Positions 1 through 10,959 of a stretch of 64,000 nt of DNA are shown piece after piece. The notes beneath the pieces were generated by a model. The model was not told the origin of the DNA. It ran no database searches and saw only the letters and a list, made by a program, of their open reading frames with translations. Both the position numbers and the translations under genes were made by a program. Within the stretch, counting starts at the first letter, position 1. Every line of letters begins with the position of its first letter. Where the stretch lies: assembly GCA_020746835.1 (NCBI GenBank), contig JAGPNK010000002.1, positions 3,038,001-3,102,000 of the forward strand, given 5' to 3'. The DNA comes from Stachybotrys elegans. Lineage: Eukaryota; Ascomycota; Sordariomycetes; Hypocreales; Stachybotryaceae.

Positions 1-3000
1 CATGCCAGGTGCGGGCTGCAGGGTCCTCAGTCTAGCAGGGCTTGGCGTACCAGTAGTCTAGATCTTTCCAGAGGCTGTCTCCAATCAAGTCGCCAGCAGG
101 GTGTCAGGTCCATACCCTCTGGCGGGCGATTCAGAGTAATACCTACAGGCCTCGGCTTCCTTACCCCTGCTGCCAGCAAATTCGTGGCCCCCGCATCACG
201 GGTAGATTTCAGACAATGTAGCCTCTTGTCGTGTTGGTCAGATCCAAGCAGAGGTCGCCCCTGCCAAGGCGACAGCTGGGCGTAGGATGTCTGAGGAGCG
301 AATCAGTCCCGCGATCAGAGGCTAACCATGCCTTTCTGCTTCCGCCAGGGCCACAAGTGGTCTGATGATGTTCTTGAAGCGAGTGACGTATGGATCCCGC
401 CGCATGCAGAGACCATGGGATGGGGGCCTGGGGATCCAGATGTCGTCTTGCAAGGAGCAATTTGGCGCGCGGCGGTGATGAAGATCGGGATGGGACAATT
501 CGGGGGCGATTTGGGCTCGGTCTGCAAAACCGGCCGGCTGCATCTGCGCAGGTGCATGCAACTGGAGCGCGATAGTGGTGTGGGGTTGTCGTGTGGTGAA
601 GCAGACAGGTTGGAGAAAATGCGTTTGGCGACAACATCGTGAAAATGGCAAATTCCCATTTTCCAGGGTTCTCTTGCCCAACTCAGAGGCCAACCATTCC
701 CAGTGGCAACAAGCCGATCAAACTTTTAGCACCTGCGGGAGGCTTCAAACCCTAGCGCGGCAGAAAGACTTGGCTAGCGGCGGGCCTCGCTGGGCAAAAG
801 GGCAATGATCGGTTCTGAGCTTCAAGGGTGGGCGGAGGACCCTGAGATGTCCTGATCCCGTCGCAGCGGAACGAAAAAAGGCGGGTAAATGTTTAGCTGG
901 CTTGGACCATGCAAAACCAGTATGCCCCATTTCTCCTCTTTATCTTCCACTTCCTTCCCAGGCCTGTCTTACTGGGTCTCCTGAGGACGGCTTGTCCCAA
1001 TGTGTCGACGGTTTGGCTGGTGGTTTCCACATGAGAACGGTGGAGTGGGAACATGGTCGATCATGTATGTATGTATCGAACGGCATTGGCTGACACGAGC
1101 TCAGACGCGCACGGAAGCAGGGCCGGAGCCAATGTATGGAGGTCGATCGTAAATACGTAGAGGCCGGAGAAAGCCGTTATGATTTTTGGGGGGTTGATCG
1201 ACGAGATGCCGAATATGCATCATACTAACAAGAACATAATCGGGTGGGGGAAAGGGCTTCGAATTCTTACTGCCAAGAAAGAGAAGGTTGCATCAAGAGG
1301 TAGGTGATTAGTAGTGCCTGAACTAAGAGTGGTTACTCAGTAGCTACCTAATACCTACAGGGTGGTTTGCTCTTGCTTTACCTGGCCTATTATACTACGT
1401 TGTACATAGATGCTGGAACAAGGTAAGGCGCCTGGCCCTGCCACGGACTGGGTTTGCTCTCGCATCGATATTGCTGCAGCTATCAAGGACCATCGGGGAA
1501 GGATCGGAATGACGACATTGAATGCTGTCTTCCCCTGTAGTTGTAGTTGTAGAGTGGGATGCCTGGACGGTGTCAGGTAACGCGAAGAGTGGACAGGCTG
1601 GGCAGCAGCAGTCCCACGAGAATCAGACGAGGTACCTGACAAAGGCAAGAAGAGCAAGGGGGGTGCATGATGCGCGGGAGCCCATGGCTGGGGTCATTGA
1701 GTGTGTGTAAGACGTGGGCAGGCCTGACAAGAGAGATGGGGCCTCGACAGGGCACAGCAGTGCTCATCGGCAAAGCAAAGAAAGGCGAGACAAGGCAAGG
1801 CAAGGCGAAGACAGAGAATCGGATGCAAGTGTGGGCTGTCTTGTGGGGTCGAGACTGGGGTTGCTGGGATGGGGATCGAGGGATTACGAAATCTGAGATT
1901 CTGCACAGGCATATGAATTGGGAAGACAGATCGGCGCGGCTGGAGACGGGCCTGGCTGGGCAGACAGACAGACAGGTTTTCTTTTTTTGCATCATTTTTT
2001 AGGAAGCTCCCAGGAGAGGTCACGAGGGCGACACGATGGGGCCGTATTTCTTTTGCTTTCTTTTTTTTATTTGTTATTAAAAAATAGAAGAAAAAAATAG
2101 CTTGCTCTAAGGTATGTATTACGCGCGTGGCTGGACCGGTCTGGACCATTTTTCGCCTCAACTCAGAACACACAACACAGAACACCATCAACCATGACAC
2201 CACCACACACCCACCCTGGTACTATTCCTCCCAAGGCTCAAGGTACCCGCGGTGGCTTGCACTTGCTAAGGCGGACCGGGAAAAGAATTGGGTTGACGTA
2301 GCGCAGGGTCCGTCCGAGTCCAACGGCGGACCAGATGGGTGGCGAATTCCTTCCAACATGAACACCCATGCATCCCATGCATCCATCCCTCACGCATCCA
2401 TGCGTCCATCTTTTGGGGGGGGGCGCCAAGTATCCATGTACATACCGTAGAGGCTTTCCAGTCATGTAGCTGTGCGCTTTTTCAGAATGCCCTCCTTCGA
2501 GGGGGGCGTTTCCCACTCTCGCTTTCTTGCATGTACGCGTGTACCTGATTGACCTCCAGGCCACTCTGTCGAATCATCGAGGCCAATTGACTTTGATTCT
2601 CGCCTCTGCCTCCTCCAAGCCTCCTCCTCTTTACTCTTGCCCATCCTCCTCCACCAATCTGCCTCACCTCACCTCCCCTCGCTCCTTCTCTCTCTCCCTC
2701 TCTCTCGACAGCCCCGTCGCTTCAGTTGACAAGTCGGCTTTTTCGCCTCCAAGGACCCTGGATCTGCACTTGCTTTTTCCATCACCTACGTGTCACCCTA
2801 ACCATACCATACTCACCCTTACCCGATCTGAATCAACATCGTCTTTGCCTAGCCCCCCCCCCCCCCCGTCATAGCTTTTGCTACCCTTCTTACACGCCCC
2901 CTCCATCCATACCCTGCCGCCACATCTTTTTGCTTGGGTTGTTTGCTCACCGGGACTTACATCGACACCTTGCCGGCTGCACCTGGCCCAAACCGTTATC

Positions 3001-4989
3001 ATTAGAGGCTTTAGGCTGGCTTCTATGTGCCTACAGGTGGTGTGTATCTTTCACTCCTCTCATCTTTCCCATCTCTCCCCCATCCTCCTCGGCGTGCCTT
3101 GTTCCTCAATTGGATTGCCTTGCTTGCATAACAAAGAATCTGGGAGAGACAAGAAAATCAGAAGACAAAGCTGGGACTAACCTTGTCAACAGGCCTGCCT
3201 TGCCTTGCTTGCTATCAGCACAGTACATCACTTGTCACTGCTGGGTTACACACCCCCCTTCACTTATTCTTATTCTTATTTTTATCCTTATCCATCGCCT
3301 CGTCAGGGCTGTCGGGATTCGGCTTGACCAGCCTGTCTTGCCTCCTAGGTCTCATGGCCACAGACTACAGCCCTGGTCCTCGTCCTTGATACCCAGGCTG
3401 CGCGCGCGCGTACATACATACGTATACACACGCAAGACAGCAGGCCATCCTCGTCAGGTGGCTTTTCGGTACGCCTCTATCCCACAATTCTCTCGTGGAC
3501 CGCCTCCATGCTTCTCTCCATTGCCAATACCTCCCCATCCACCATCGCCTCCCGCAGGAGCTGCCTAGCTATTCATACCCCCTCTGCCCCATAAGGACGT
3601 TGGAAACTCGCGCGAATACCGTCACCAATAATCCCCGATTTCTCTGGCTCTGTCTCTGTGATCCCTACAAGCTTCACTTCACATTTGGTCCCTGGCCCGC
3701 ATCGCGACCTTCATCCACTTGCACCCATGCTCAAGAGATATTCGCCTCCCGACTCTTCTCGACGTGCAAAGCCACTGCCCTCGCTATCCCATAGCCTTTT
3801 CCTCGCATATTTCTCCCATATTCCGTCTTCACCTCTGTCTTTCCGAGCCCAATCCTCCAACTTCAACCTCCACCTCTCCCTCCCTCTCTCTCTCTCTACT
3901 TCCACCCCTCCCTCCGCCCAGGCCTGCTCCCCTGCCTGCTCTGGTCTGATCTGGTCTGATCCAGTGTCTTCTCCCTGCCCTTTCCTTGCTCCTTTAGAAG
4001 CTTCTGCCACAACATCGTGCCAACTCCCAGAGCTACCCTGCCCCCAAACCCCCAAACCCGGCACACCCCCCTTTTCCCGTGCTGATCAATTTGGCTGGGC
4101 TGGCTTTGCCCCTTCATCAACATCACACGCCTTGCCGCCCACCTCAGCATCTCCATCTACTTTGAAAGTATCTTCTTTGATGAGAGATCGCTGGCCCCAG
4201 GAATCTCCCCCGATCGACCCTGGTCGCGAGCTCCGGACAAGCTTCCTACCTCTTCCTGCATGTCCATAGCCGCAGCCCCTGCTCCAATACCTTCGATATT
4301 TTCTGCCGCCAGCGCAGGTATCACCCACTGTCTTGGCAATCAACCGGCCTAAGAGAGAAGCACCCACAACGGCAGTCCCAGCCGTTCCTCAAGGGCCCAT
4401 AGACGAGCACGAGGGCGTACCCATACTCTAACAGAGCTCTGTTGCTCCTCCTCCTCCCCTTGCCGCCCTTCATCCCCCCCCTGTAGGGCTTCGCTCTCCT
4501 CTTATCGAAATTCGCCTGCACTTCTCCGGATTTGACTTTCACACCCCAAGGTGCTGACAACAACCCAGAGACAGTGCACCGGCATTAGGGCGTTCAACAA
4601 AGGTGTCTGGCACAACTTGCATCTCCTCACCAAAGCATACGCCCCCCCTGGCTGGCTTGCAAGGGTTCAAAAAAGCCCGTCATCTATTAGGTGCCATCTC
4701 CTTCGATTTACAAGCCACACTGGAGAACCTGGAACAGCCCAATATTTCACTCGTTCACGGAAGGCGTTGATCCTGTGGCGGTACCTGCTCGCTACCGACT
4801 CTCTACACATACATTTATCACAAGGCATCGGCCTTACTACCATCATCGGGTTTGCCTCCTGTGCTGTTTTCTTCTATACCTACCCCTCCTTCCTTGGTCG
4901 CAAAGTCACGGCCATCAAAATCCTTCAGAGTCATCTACCGACAGGGCTAAGCCCGCTCTCCTTCTCTTACTTCTCCCTCGCCCTTCGAA
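1..4989. other. gene-free region and pyrimidine-rich leader upstream of the YTH gene
   Basis: No convincing gene is seen. Open frames here are short, overlap on both strands, lack recognisable domains and have no intron-consistent continuation. From about 2560 to 4980 the plus strand is strongly C/T-rich with many CTCC/TCTC runs and a run of 15 C (2853-2867). This is typical of long promoters and 5' leaders of fungal regulatory genes and suggests that the RNA-binding gene starting at 4990 has a long, possibly spliced, 5' UTR. The 280-codon frame at 2726-3568 is Pro/Ser/His/Leu-rich, as expected from such sequence by chance. Confidence 0.6.
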
Positions 4990-7084
4990 ATGAGTGACGC
5001 CGCAACTCTTGCAGTCACTTCGGCAGCAACTGGAGATGATCGTGTCAATGCCGAGTTGCAGGAGGTTGCTTCTGGTCAGAACCATGATCACGTTGCAGAT
5101 GGCGACAATATAACTTTCATCAGCCAACCTGCTGGGTATAACCACGCCTCCCCTCCTCCTCAGCCGCAGCAACTGGCCACTCATGTCTCTCATCCTTTCT
5201 CCTCCCAACTTGAGGTGGCTGGATCGCCCATCGGTGATCGGTCTTCGCCATACAACATGGGCCCTCTGGCTTCTGCTCTGCCTCAGGGAGGTTATCGACC
5301 TGGGCACTATAACCATGGGGGCCAGCAGCGAATGAATCCCGCTATGATGCACCAAATGTCCCATATGGCCCAGTTTGCCGGTCCTCCATCCATGTCTCTG
5401 ACTGGCCAAGGATACTACCATCAACAGCACCAGCACCAGCACCAGCATCAACAACACCAACAACACGCGAGCCATTACCACAGCGCCAGTCAGCCCCCCA
5501 CGATACCACAGCAGTCGGTCGGACCTCCGAGACAGAACATGTCGTACTACCCGAACCATATGATGATGAATCAACACCACAATAGCTACTACTATCCCCC
5601 AACAACGCAGTACGCTGGGCAGCCTGCTCCGCACATGATGGGCTCTGCGCCTCGTCAGTTTGGAGTCGGAAGCCCAACGGCGGTAGAATACTGGCCAAGG
5701 AACTCAAACTACGATCAGGTTAACACATCACCACAATATCGAAACCAGCAGCAAGGTATGGCACCTTCCCTTCACCGCCCTGACGGTGTTCTAACCCAGG
5801 CATAGATTCACCGATAGAGCATCGCGACGCAGTTCGTGGGCCGCCTCGAAAGCCTCATCAGAGTGGTATGATCTCAAGCTCCGCGCAAATTGCTGCACAG
5901 CTGCTAACAACATATGTACACGCAGGTCATGCCGTGTGGATAGGAAACCTGCCTCCCCAGACCGAGTTGATGAACCTTGTGTTTCACGTGTGCAAGGAAG
6001 TAAAGGAGCTCGAGAGTCTCTTTCTCATCTCGAAAAGCAACTGCGCATTCGCCAACTTCAAAGACGATGCGGGTTGTGTCGCAGCCCAGCAGAAACTCCA
6101 CGATTCAAAATTCCAAAATGTCCGTCTCGTATGTCGGTTGAGGAAAAGTGCCGTCGAGGGACCTCCCGGCATATCCATCCCAACCGGACCGGCTGCGGAA
6201 GCGGCTGTCAAATCCCCGCCACAGATCGATGGCCAAGTTCAAGATGCCCCCTCATCTATTGCGGATGGGGACACTTCTGCTACTGATCGTCCTCTGGCAA
6301 CTTTGAGGGCTCTTGGGAGCTCGGAAGGTTTCGCCAAAAAGGATAGATTCTTCATACTGAAGAGTCTCACGATCGAGGACCTCGAGCTGAGCGTGCAGAC
6401 CGGGATATGGGCTACGCAGTCCCACAACGAGGACATACTAAACCTTGCTTTCAAGGTAATTCTCGCCGATCTCTCAGGCTCTATCACCGGCTAACACTAC
6501 GACTGAAGCATACTGATAATGTGTACCTCGTGTTTTCAGCAAACAAATCAGGCGAGTATTTTGGATACGCTCGCATGACCTCTGAAGTCAACGAGGATCC
6601 CGCAGCCGCCATCCAATTTGCGCCCAAGTCCCAGGCAGCAAGCGAGCTCGAGCTACCGAAAGCGATCCCTATCGATGCCACGGAGCATGTACCCAAGGGC
6701 CGAATCATCGACGATTCCGCCCGCGGTACGATATACTGGGAGGTTGATAAAGAAGAGTCTGAAGGTGGATCGGACAGCGGCAGTGATGCAGGCAGCACCA
6801 ACGCCGAGGACGAGACCCAGACGTGGGGCAAGCCCTTCAAGTTGCATTGGCTGTCGACCACTCGCCTGCCTTTTTACAGAACGAGAGGTCTGCGCAACTC
6901 TTGGAACTCAAACAGGGAGGTGAAGATTGCGAGGGACGGAACCGAGCTAGAGCCCGCGACCGGGCGTCGCTTGATAGGGCTCTTCAACCGCATACAGAGT
7001 CCACCAGCAGGCCATGCGGGCGTTCGTATGCCCATGGGTGGCATGGCTCATGGTTATTCACACCCACGACAATACGGACGGTAG
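4990..7084 (+). CDS. RRM and YTH domain RNA-binding protein (putative m6A reader)
   Basis: Four exons: 4990-5755, 5806-5865, 5926-6455, 6509-7084; 643 residues. The first 255 residues are low complexity, rich in Gln, His, Pro and Met. Residues about 277-350 form an RRM (begins HAVWIGNLPP; second RNP-like stretch NCAFANFKD). Residues about 415-625 form a YTH domain: SLTIEDLELSVQTGIWAT, then VYLVFSANKSGEYFGYARM, then FKLHWLSTTRLPF and VKIARDGTE near the C-terminus. The Trp in GIWAT and the one in LHWL are candidates for the cage that reads N6-methyladenosine; this is family knowledge, not shown here. An acidic Gly/Ser-rich insert (about 6760-6822) splits the YTH fold. Intron 1 has two in-frame acceptors six bases apart (ends 5799 or 5805). 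The role is presumably nuclear or cytoplasmic mRNA regulation. Confidence 0.88.
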
Positions 7085-8991
7085 GGTGGCCCAGGATTTG
7101 GGGCGGTGACGAAGAGGATCTGGTATGCCAAAAATTCAGGCATACGAGAGTTGTTGGGGTGTCGCTGGGGGGGGAGGATTCACCAGCAGTTCTATTATTA
7201 TGACGAACACGATCGAACGGGAACACTACGAAAGAAAATTTGATATGAAAATCAAGCCACAAATCCGGACGAAAATATACGACGAGTCTGACACAACAAA
7301 AGTCTCTTACTACTTCTGTGTCCCAATGCCCCGTACTGTATTCGGCACACGCGTTGCGGCTCTTTGACAACGGCGTGGCTCGGAATATTCGGCCTGGTCA
7401 ACACAGCATGCAGCATGATTTACCAAACTAGCCCACGACGACAGACTGGCTCTTGGGTGTGTGCAGGGCTTTGGGGGCATGCGGAAACCATTTGCCTAGG
7501 GCCCCCTCAGGTCGGCAGACCAAATAGCTCCTTACAGCGAGTATCAAAATCAACACAAACAGAGCCGTTCTGCCAGGCAACCCGGGTCCCAACCAACACC
7601 TGAAGTCGCTCGTTGGAGTGGCTAGGGTGGCGAAAATCAAGGACGGAACTGCCATGGGGTGGTCATGGGTGTGGCTGCATTGGTGCTACCTATTGGCAGG
7701 AGGATATGACATGGCTACAGCAATCTAGCAAGCCGTATTGGGGTCCATGTGGGGAATACGGAAATGTCCCATCCATGACACATGCTACGTGGTATCATGG
7801 CGGAAGGGGAAGGGGGTGGGAGGTGTGTGCTTGTTGTTGCCAAGGGCAAATTTACCATCTCCCTTCACCCCGCCCCCATCCACCGTGTACATATGGCCTA
7901 TGGGACAGGAGCCTCCGTCTGTCCTCGCTGCGCACCGAGAAGAGTCAAACATCAATCAGCCAACCCTGTGTGGGCTGCGAGCATCGTTCGATCTGGCGAC
8001 CCGACGTCACACCTGTGGGTGTGGGAGGCGGCTACGTCACTGCTAGCACTAAGCCTATTGCCAGCCGACTCGCGGACGGGCGGGAGAAGAAGAAGATAAG
8101 ACGAGATCGAAAACGAATGAATGGAAAATTGTCCGTGAACCTGAAACAGTACCTCTGGGTGACAACGTGCGGTCTAGCAACATTCTACCGACCGTTCGGG
8201 CTAGAGCCTTTAAGTGAAAGGGGATTCCACGTGCAAAAGCACTCCTACGTCATTCTATGCGGGGGTTGTGCATTTGCAGCTGTACCTCGTCGTACTACGG
8301 AGTTAGTACCTTACGGAGTAGACTGGGTGTACTTTCTGGCCCATTGACCAATCGCGTCGCGCAAATCCGAGCTGGGCCGAGCCTGGCAGGTACTCGAAAG
8401 GTACCAGCTGCTTGATTTAGTAACAACGGAATCAACTGCCTGTGGAGACGCTCACGGGGGCTACTACTCTGGGTGCCTTTTGGAGGTACTCGTACTGACC
8501 CGTTTGTAGTCTTTGTACCTTCACCTTGACAGAGCTCATGATAATGATGACGATGATGGCGCCATGTGAAGGGATGCTTGATCGCTGCCTTCATGTGGGG
8601 TATTTGCCGATGACGATGTTATCGTCCGAGGGGCGAGGGGCCACGGTTGGGTTGGGGACGGCGCAATGTCCCTCCCACTATCGTGACCCGTGCAGCAGTG
8701 CAAGCCAGCGGCATCGTCAGGCTCGCTCGTCCAGCGCCGCAAGAATATGCGACGTGCGCCGCCTCATACATGGGATAATCTGGGGCTCTCGCAGAAGTCT
8801 CTGAGAGTTCTCACCACTTTTTGCTCACTCCGATGGCCAGCATCAACTGCTCTGTGCTGAGGCGCGAACAAGCCCCGCCATGAAAAATACTGGTGATTTC
8901 TGGCAGCTTCGAAAAGTCACCCGATGTATCTTTATTCTGACTTCACGCAGTCGTCAACCACATTCATCACATCACTGTCATGGCGAGCCTC

Positions 8992-8999
8992 GAAGTTTC
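8992..8999 (+). promoter_or_regulatory. two-unit heat shock element
   Basis: Inverted GAA and TTC units separated by two bases, a minimal HSF site, about 60 bases upstream of the three-unit element of the same promoter. Confidence 0.5.
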
Positions 9000-9059
9000 T
9001 ACCAGGTGCCGGCAGCTGTCAGGCCACCCGGAAATCCTGGAACCGTCGCACTCATCCGT

Positions 9060-9072
9060 TTCGCGAACATTC
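9060..9072 (+). promoter_or_regulatory. perfect three-unit heat shock element (HSF site)
   Basis: TTC, GAA and TTC units alternate with exact two-base spacing, the consensus for a heat shock factor trimer. The site lies about 20 bases before a TATA-like TATTAAT (about 9093) and about 95 bases before the first ATG of the small heat shock protein, so it is well placed to drive heat induction. Confidence 0.75.
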
Positions 9073-9167
9073 GAATCACTCACGCCGCCGGCTATTAATT
9101 GCCCTGCCATCTCCCAGCGAGCAAACGGTTGATTCATCACTGCAACAGACCAGAAACAACGATATTC

Positions 9168-9917
9168 ATGATCGCTCGCACTTCACGAGCTCTACGAAAA
9201 GTTCCACGCACTCTCACACAACACCTCTCGCGAAACCCCCCAGTCACTACACAACAAACCAGAGCAATGGCTTTCTTCCCCGCCAACTTCTACAACGAGC
9301 CCAGCTCCTTCACCCCCCTCTTCCGTCTCCTTGACGACTTCGACAACTACTCGCGCCAGACCGGCACCGGCACCGGCACCAGCGGTCGCCGCAGCGGTCT
9401 CCCCCACTGGCAGCCCAAGTTTGACCTGCGCGAGACGGGCGAGGCTTACGAGCTCCACGGTGAGCTGCCCGGCGTGGCCAAGGAGAATGTTCAAATCGAG
9501 TTCAGCGACCCCCAGACCCTGATTGTCCGCGGCAGGGCTGAGCGTGTCTACACGGCCGGCTCGCCTCCCGCCGGCCACCTCGAGGGCTCCAGCAGCGGCG
9601 GCGCCATCACCGAGGGCGGCGAGTCCTCCAAGCCCCACCGGGCGACAGTCGAGGATGACACCAACGACACCAACGGCAAGCCTGGCGGCTCCTCGGACGC
9701 TGTCGTCCAGCAGCAGAAGGATTCGGAGAAGAAGAGTTCCGGCGACAAGGCCAAGTACTGGCTCACGGAGCGCAGCGTGGGCGAGTTCTCGCGAACCTTC
9801 AGCTTCCCTACCCGTGTGGACCAAGAGGCCGTCTCGGCCAGCTTCAAGGACGGCATTCTCAACATCACCGTCCCCAAGGCCAAGAAGCACGAGTCTCGCC
9901 GCATTGCCATCAACTAA
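9168..9917 (+). CDS. hsp30: small heat shock protein, Hsp20/Hsp30 family
   Basis: Intronless, 249 residues from the first ATG (9168) or 216 from a second ATG (9267). The mature part starts MAFFPANFYNEPSSFTPLFR, like the Neurospora 30-kDa heat shock protein. An alpha-crystallin domain begins at PKFDLRETGEAYELHGELPG and ends with EFSRTFSFPTRVD and DGILNITVPK. A long low-complexity Gly/Ser/Glu insert interrupts the domain, as in other fungal Hsp30 proteins. It should act as an ATP-independent holdase for unfolding proteins. The 33-residue extension from the first ATG is Arg/Thr-rich with no acidic residue, like a mitochondrial presequence; that ATG has T at -3 whereas the second has G at -3 and +4. 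The promoter carries heat shock elements. Confidence 0.92.
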   Translation: MIARTSRALRKVPRTLTQHLSRNPPVTTQQTRAMAFFPANFYNEPSSFTPLFRLLDDFDNYSRQTGTGTGTSGRRSGLPHWQPKFDLRETGEAYELHGELPGVAKENVQIEFSDPQTLIVRGRAERVYTAGSPPAGHLEGSSSGGAITEGGESSKPHRATVEDDTNDTNGKPGGSSDAVVQQQKDSEKKSSGDKAKYWLTERSVGEFSRTFSFPTRVDQEAVSASFKDGILNITVPKAKKHESRRIAIN

Positions 9918-10959
9918 GTCGACCTGTACCAATATTTCACGATGCACCTACGACCCAGATTTTTTCTTTTCTCGGACTCTTACGGCTCTGTGTTCACCGT
10001 TCTCCACCAACTCCGATTCCCTCTTTTTGTACAACACTGATATGATGACGATTGCGTAACGTGGAATGATTCGCATGGGGGGCGTCGAAATTGCAAGACA
10101 TTCCTTATTAAGGCTGAGATGTCCGTCCGGTGCTCGTTGGTGTCTCATGATCAAAATACCTAGTCTAATAAAAATATTTTATATTATGCTTCGCATTTTG
10201 GTGCTCCCTGTGACAAGGCATGGCGGTGATTTGTATATGCCAAGTTGCCACTGTGATGATGCCGATCGCTAAATCAGTACTCCATACGGTCATGCCGATT
10301 ATACGCGTGGATTAGGATAGGTAGACGTGGCGTTTTACTCGAATGATCTGGTGATTACGCATATTGGCAAGCCGGTTCTCGGGTATTGGGTTATCGGTTT
10401 CTACTTACATCTACCTCGGTCCAGTATTGTAGATGCAAAAAGGCATTCGGGTCCGTGAAATGTCGTTTTGTAGATGGACATACAGGGAAAGCCAGAATAT
10501 GTAACCGTGACCATTCCCTACTCGTTGCTACAAAAAGAACCTCATAAAACCCGAGATATCAAGTAAATTACGGCCAATTTTTAGATTACGAACCTCATTT
10601 TGTCTCTCACCTCACGGATAGTATGACTGAAGGAGACGACATGATGCGTCTGCTCTACTCGACCACATGCAAACACCTACCCTATACTGACCGGCTTGAC
10701 CTTCAAGCTTGGCGGAGCAGAGTCTCCATGTCTGATTCGCCACCACCCCCTGTGTTGTGCTCACTTAACGCCAACACGTGACTTGGCGTCTCAGTAGCGC
10801 ATTGTTGCCTGGAAGGAAAACGCGTTGCTATCGCGCTGATAAATCACCTCGAAAGAAGACATATCCGCCACATCGGGTCCAAATCTTGCACTCGGCGACT
10901 GGCCAAATCGTGTCCCTCAAACCCTCAATACAATATCATTGAGTCTTTCCAAGGTCAAG
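9918..10959. other. intergenic, HSP30 3' flank and RAD51 promoter
   Basis: Moderately AT-rich, no supported gene. The last 200 bases contain a CACGTG (10775-10780) and an MCB-like box upstream of RAD51. Confidence 0.55.
10819..10826 (+). promoter_or_regulatory. MCB-like box (ACGCGT core) upstream of RAD51
   Basis: A palindromic octamer centred on ACGCGT lies about 135 bases before the RAD51 start. In yeasts this core is bound by MBF and drives G1/S expression of replication and repair genes; its function here is inferred from the motif and the gene it precedes. Confidence 0.5.

Larger units (their letters stand above)
7085..9167. other. intergenic, YTH 3' flank and HSP promoter
   Basis: No supported gene. 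A 244-codon frame at 7613-8347 is Trp/Cys/Gly-rich and matches no fold I know. The last 280 bases hold heat shock elements and a TATA-like TATTAAT near 9093, so this part is the promoter of the small heat shock protein. Confidence 0.55.

Noticed and set aside
2726..3568. 280-codon open frame in the YTH upstream region
   Set aside because: C/T-rich sequence gives Pro/Ser/Leu/His-rich frames by chance; no domain, and overlapping frames are equally open.
7613..8347. 244-codon open frame after the YTH gene
   Set aside because: Composition is skewed to Trp, Cys, Gly and Arg, with no recognisable fold or continuation by splicing.
9192..9947. 251-codon antisense frame across the heat shock gene
   Set aside because: It mirrors the codon bias of a real, well-recognised gene on the other strand; typical shadow.
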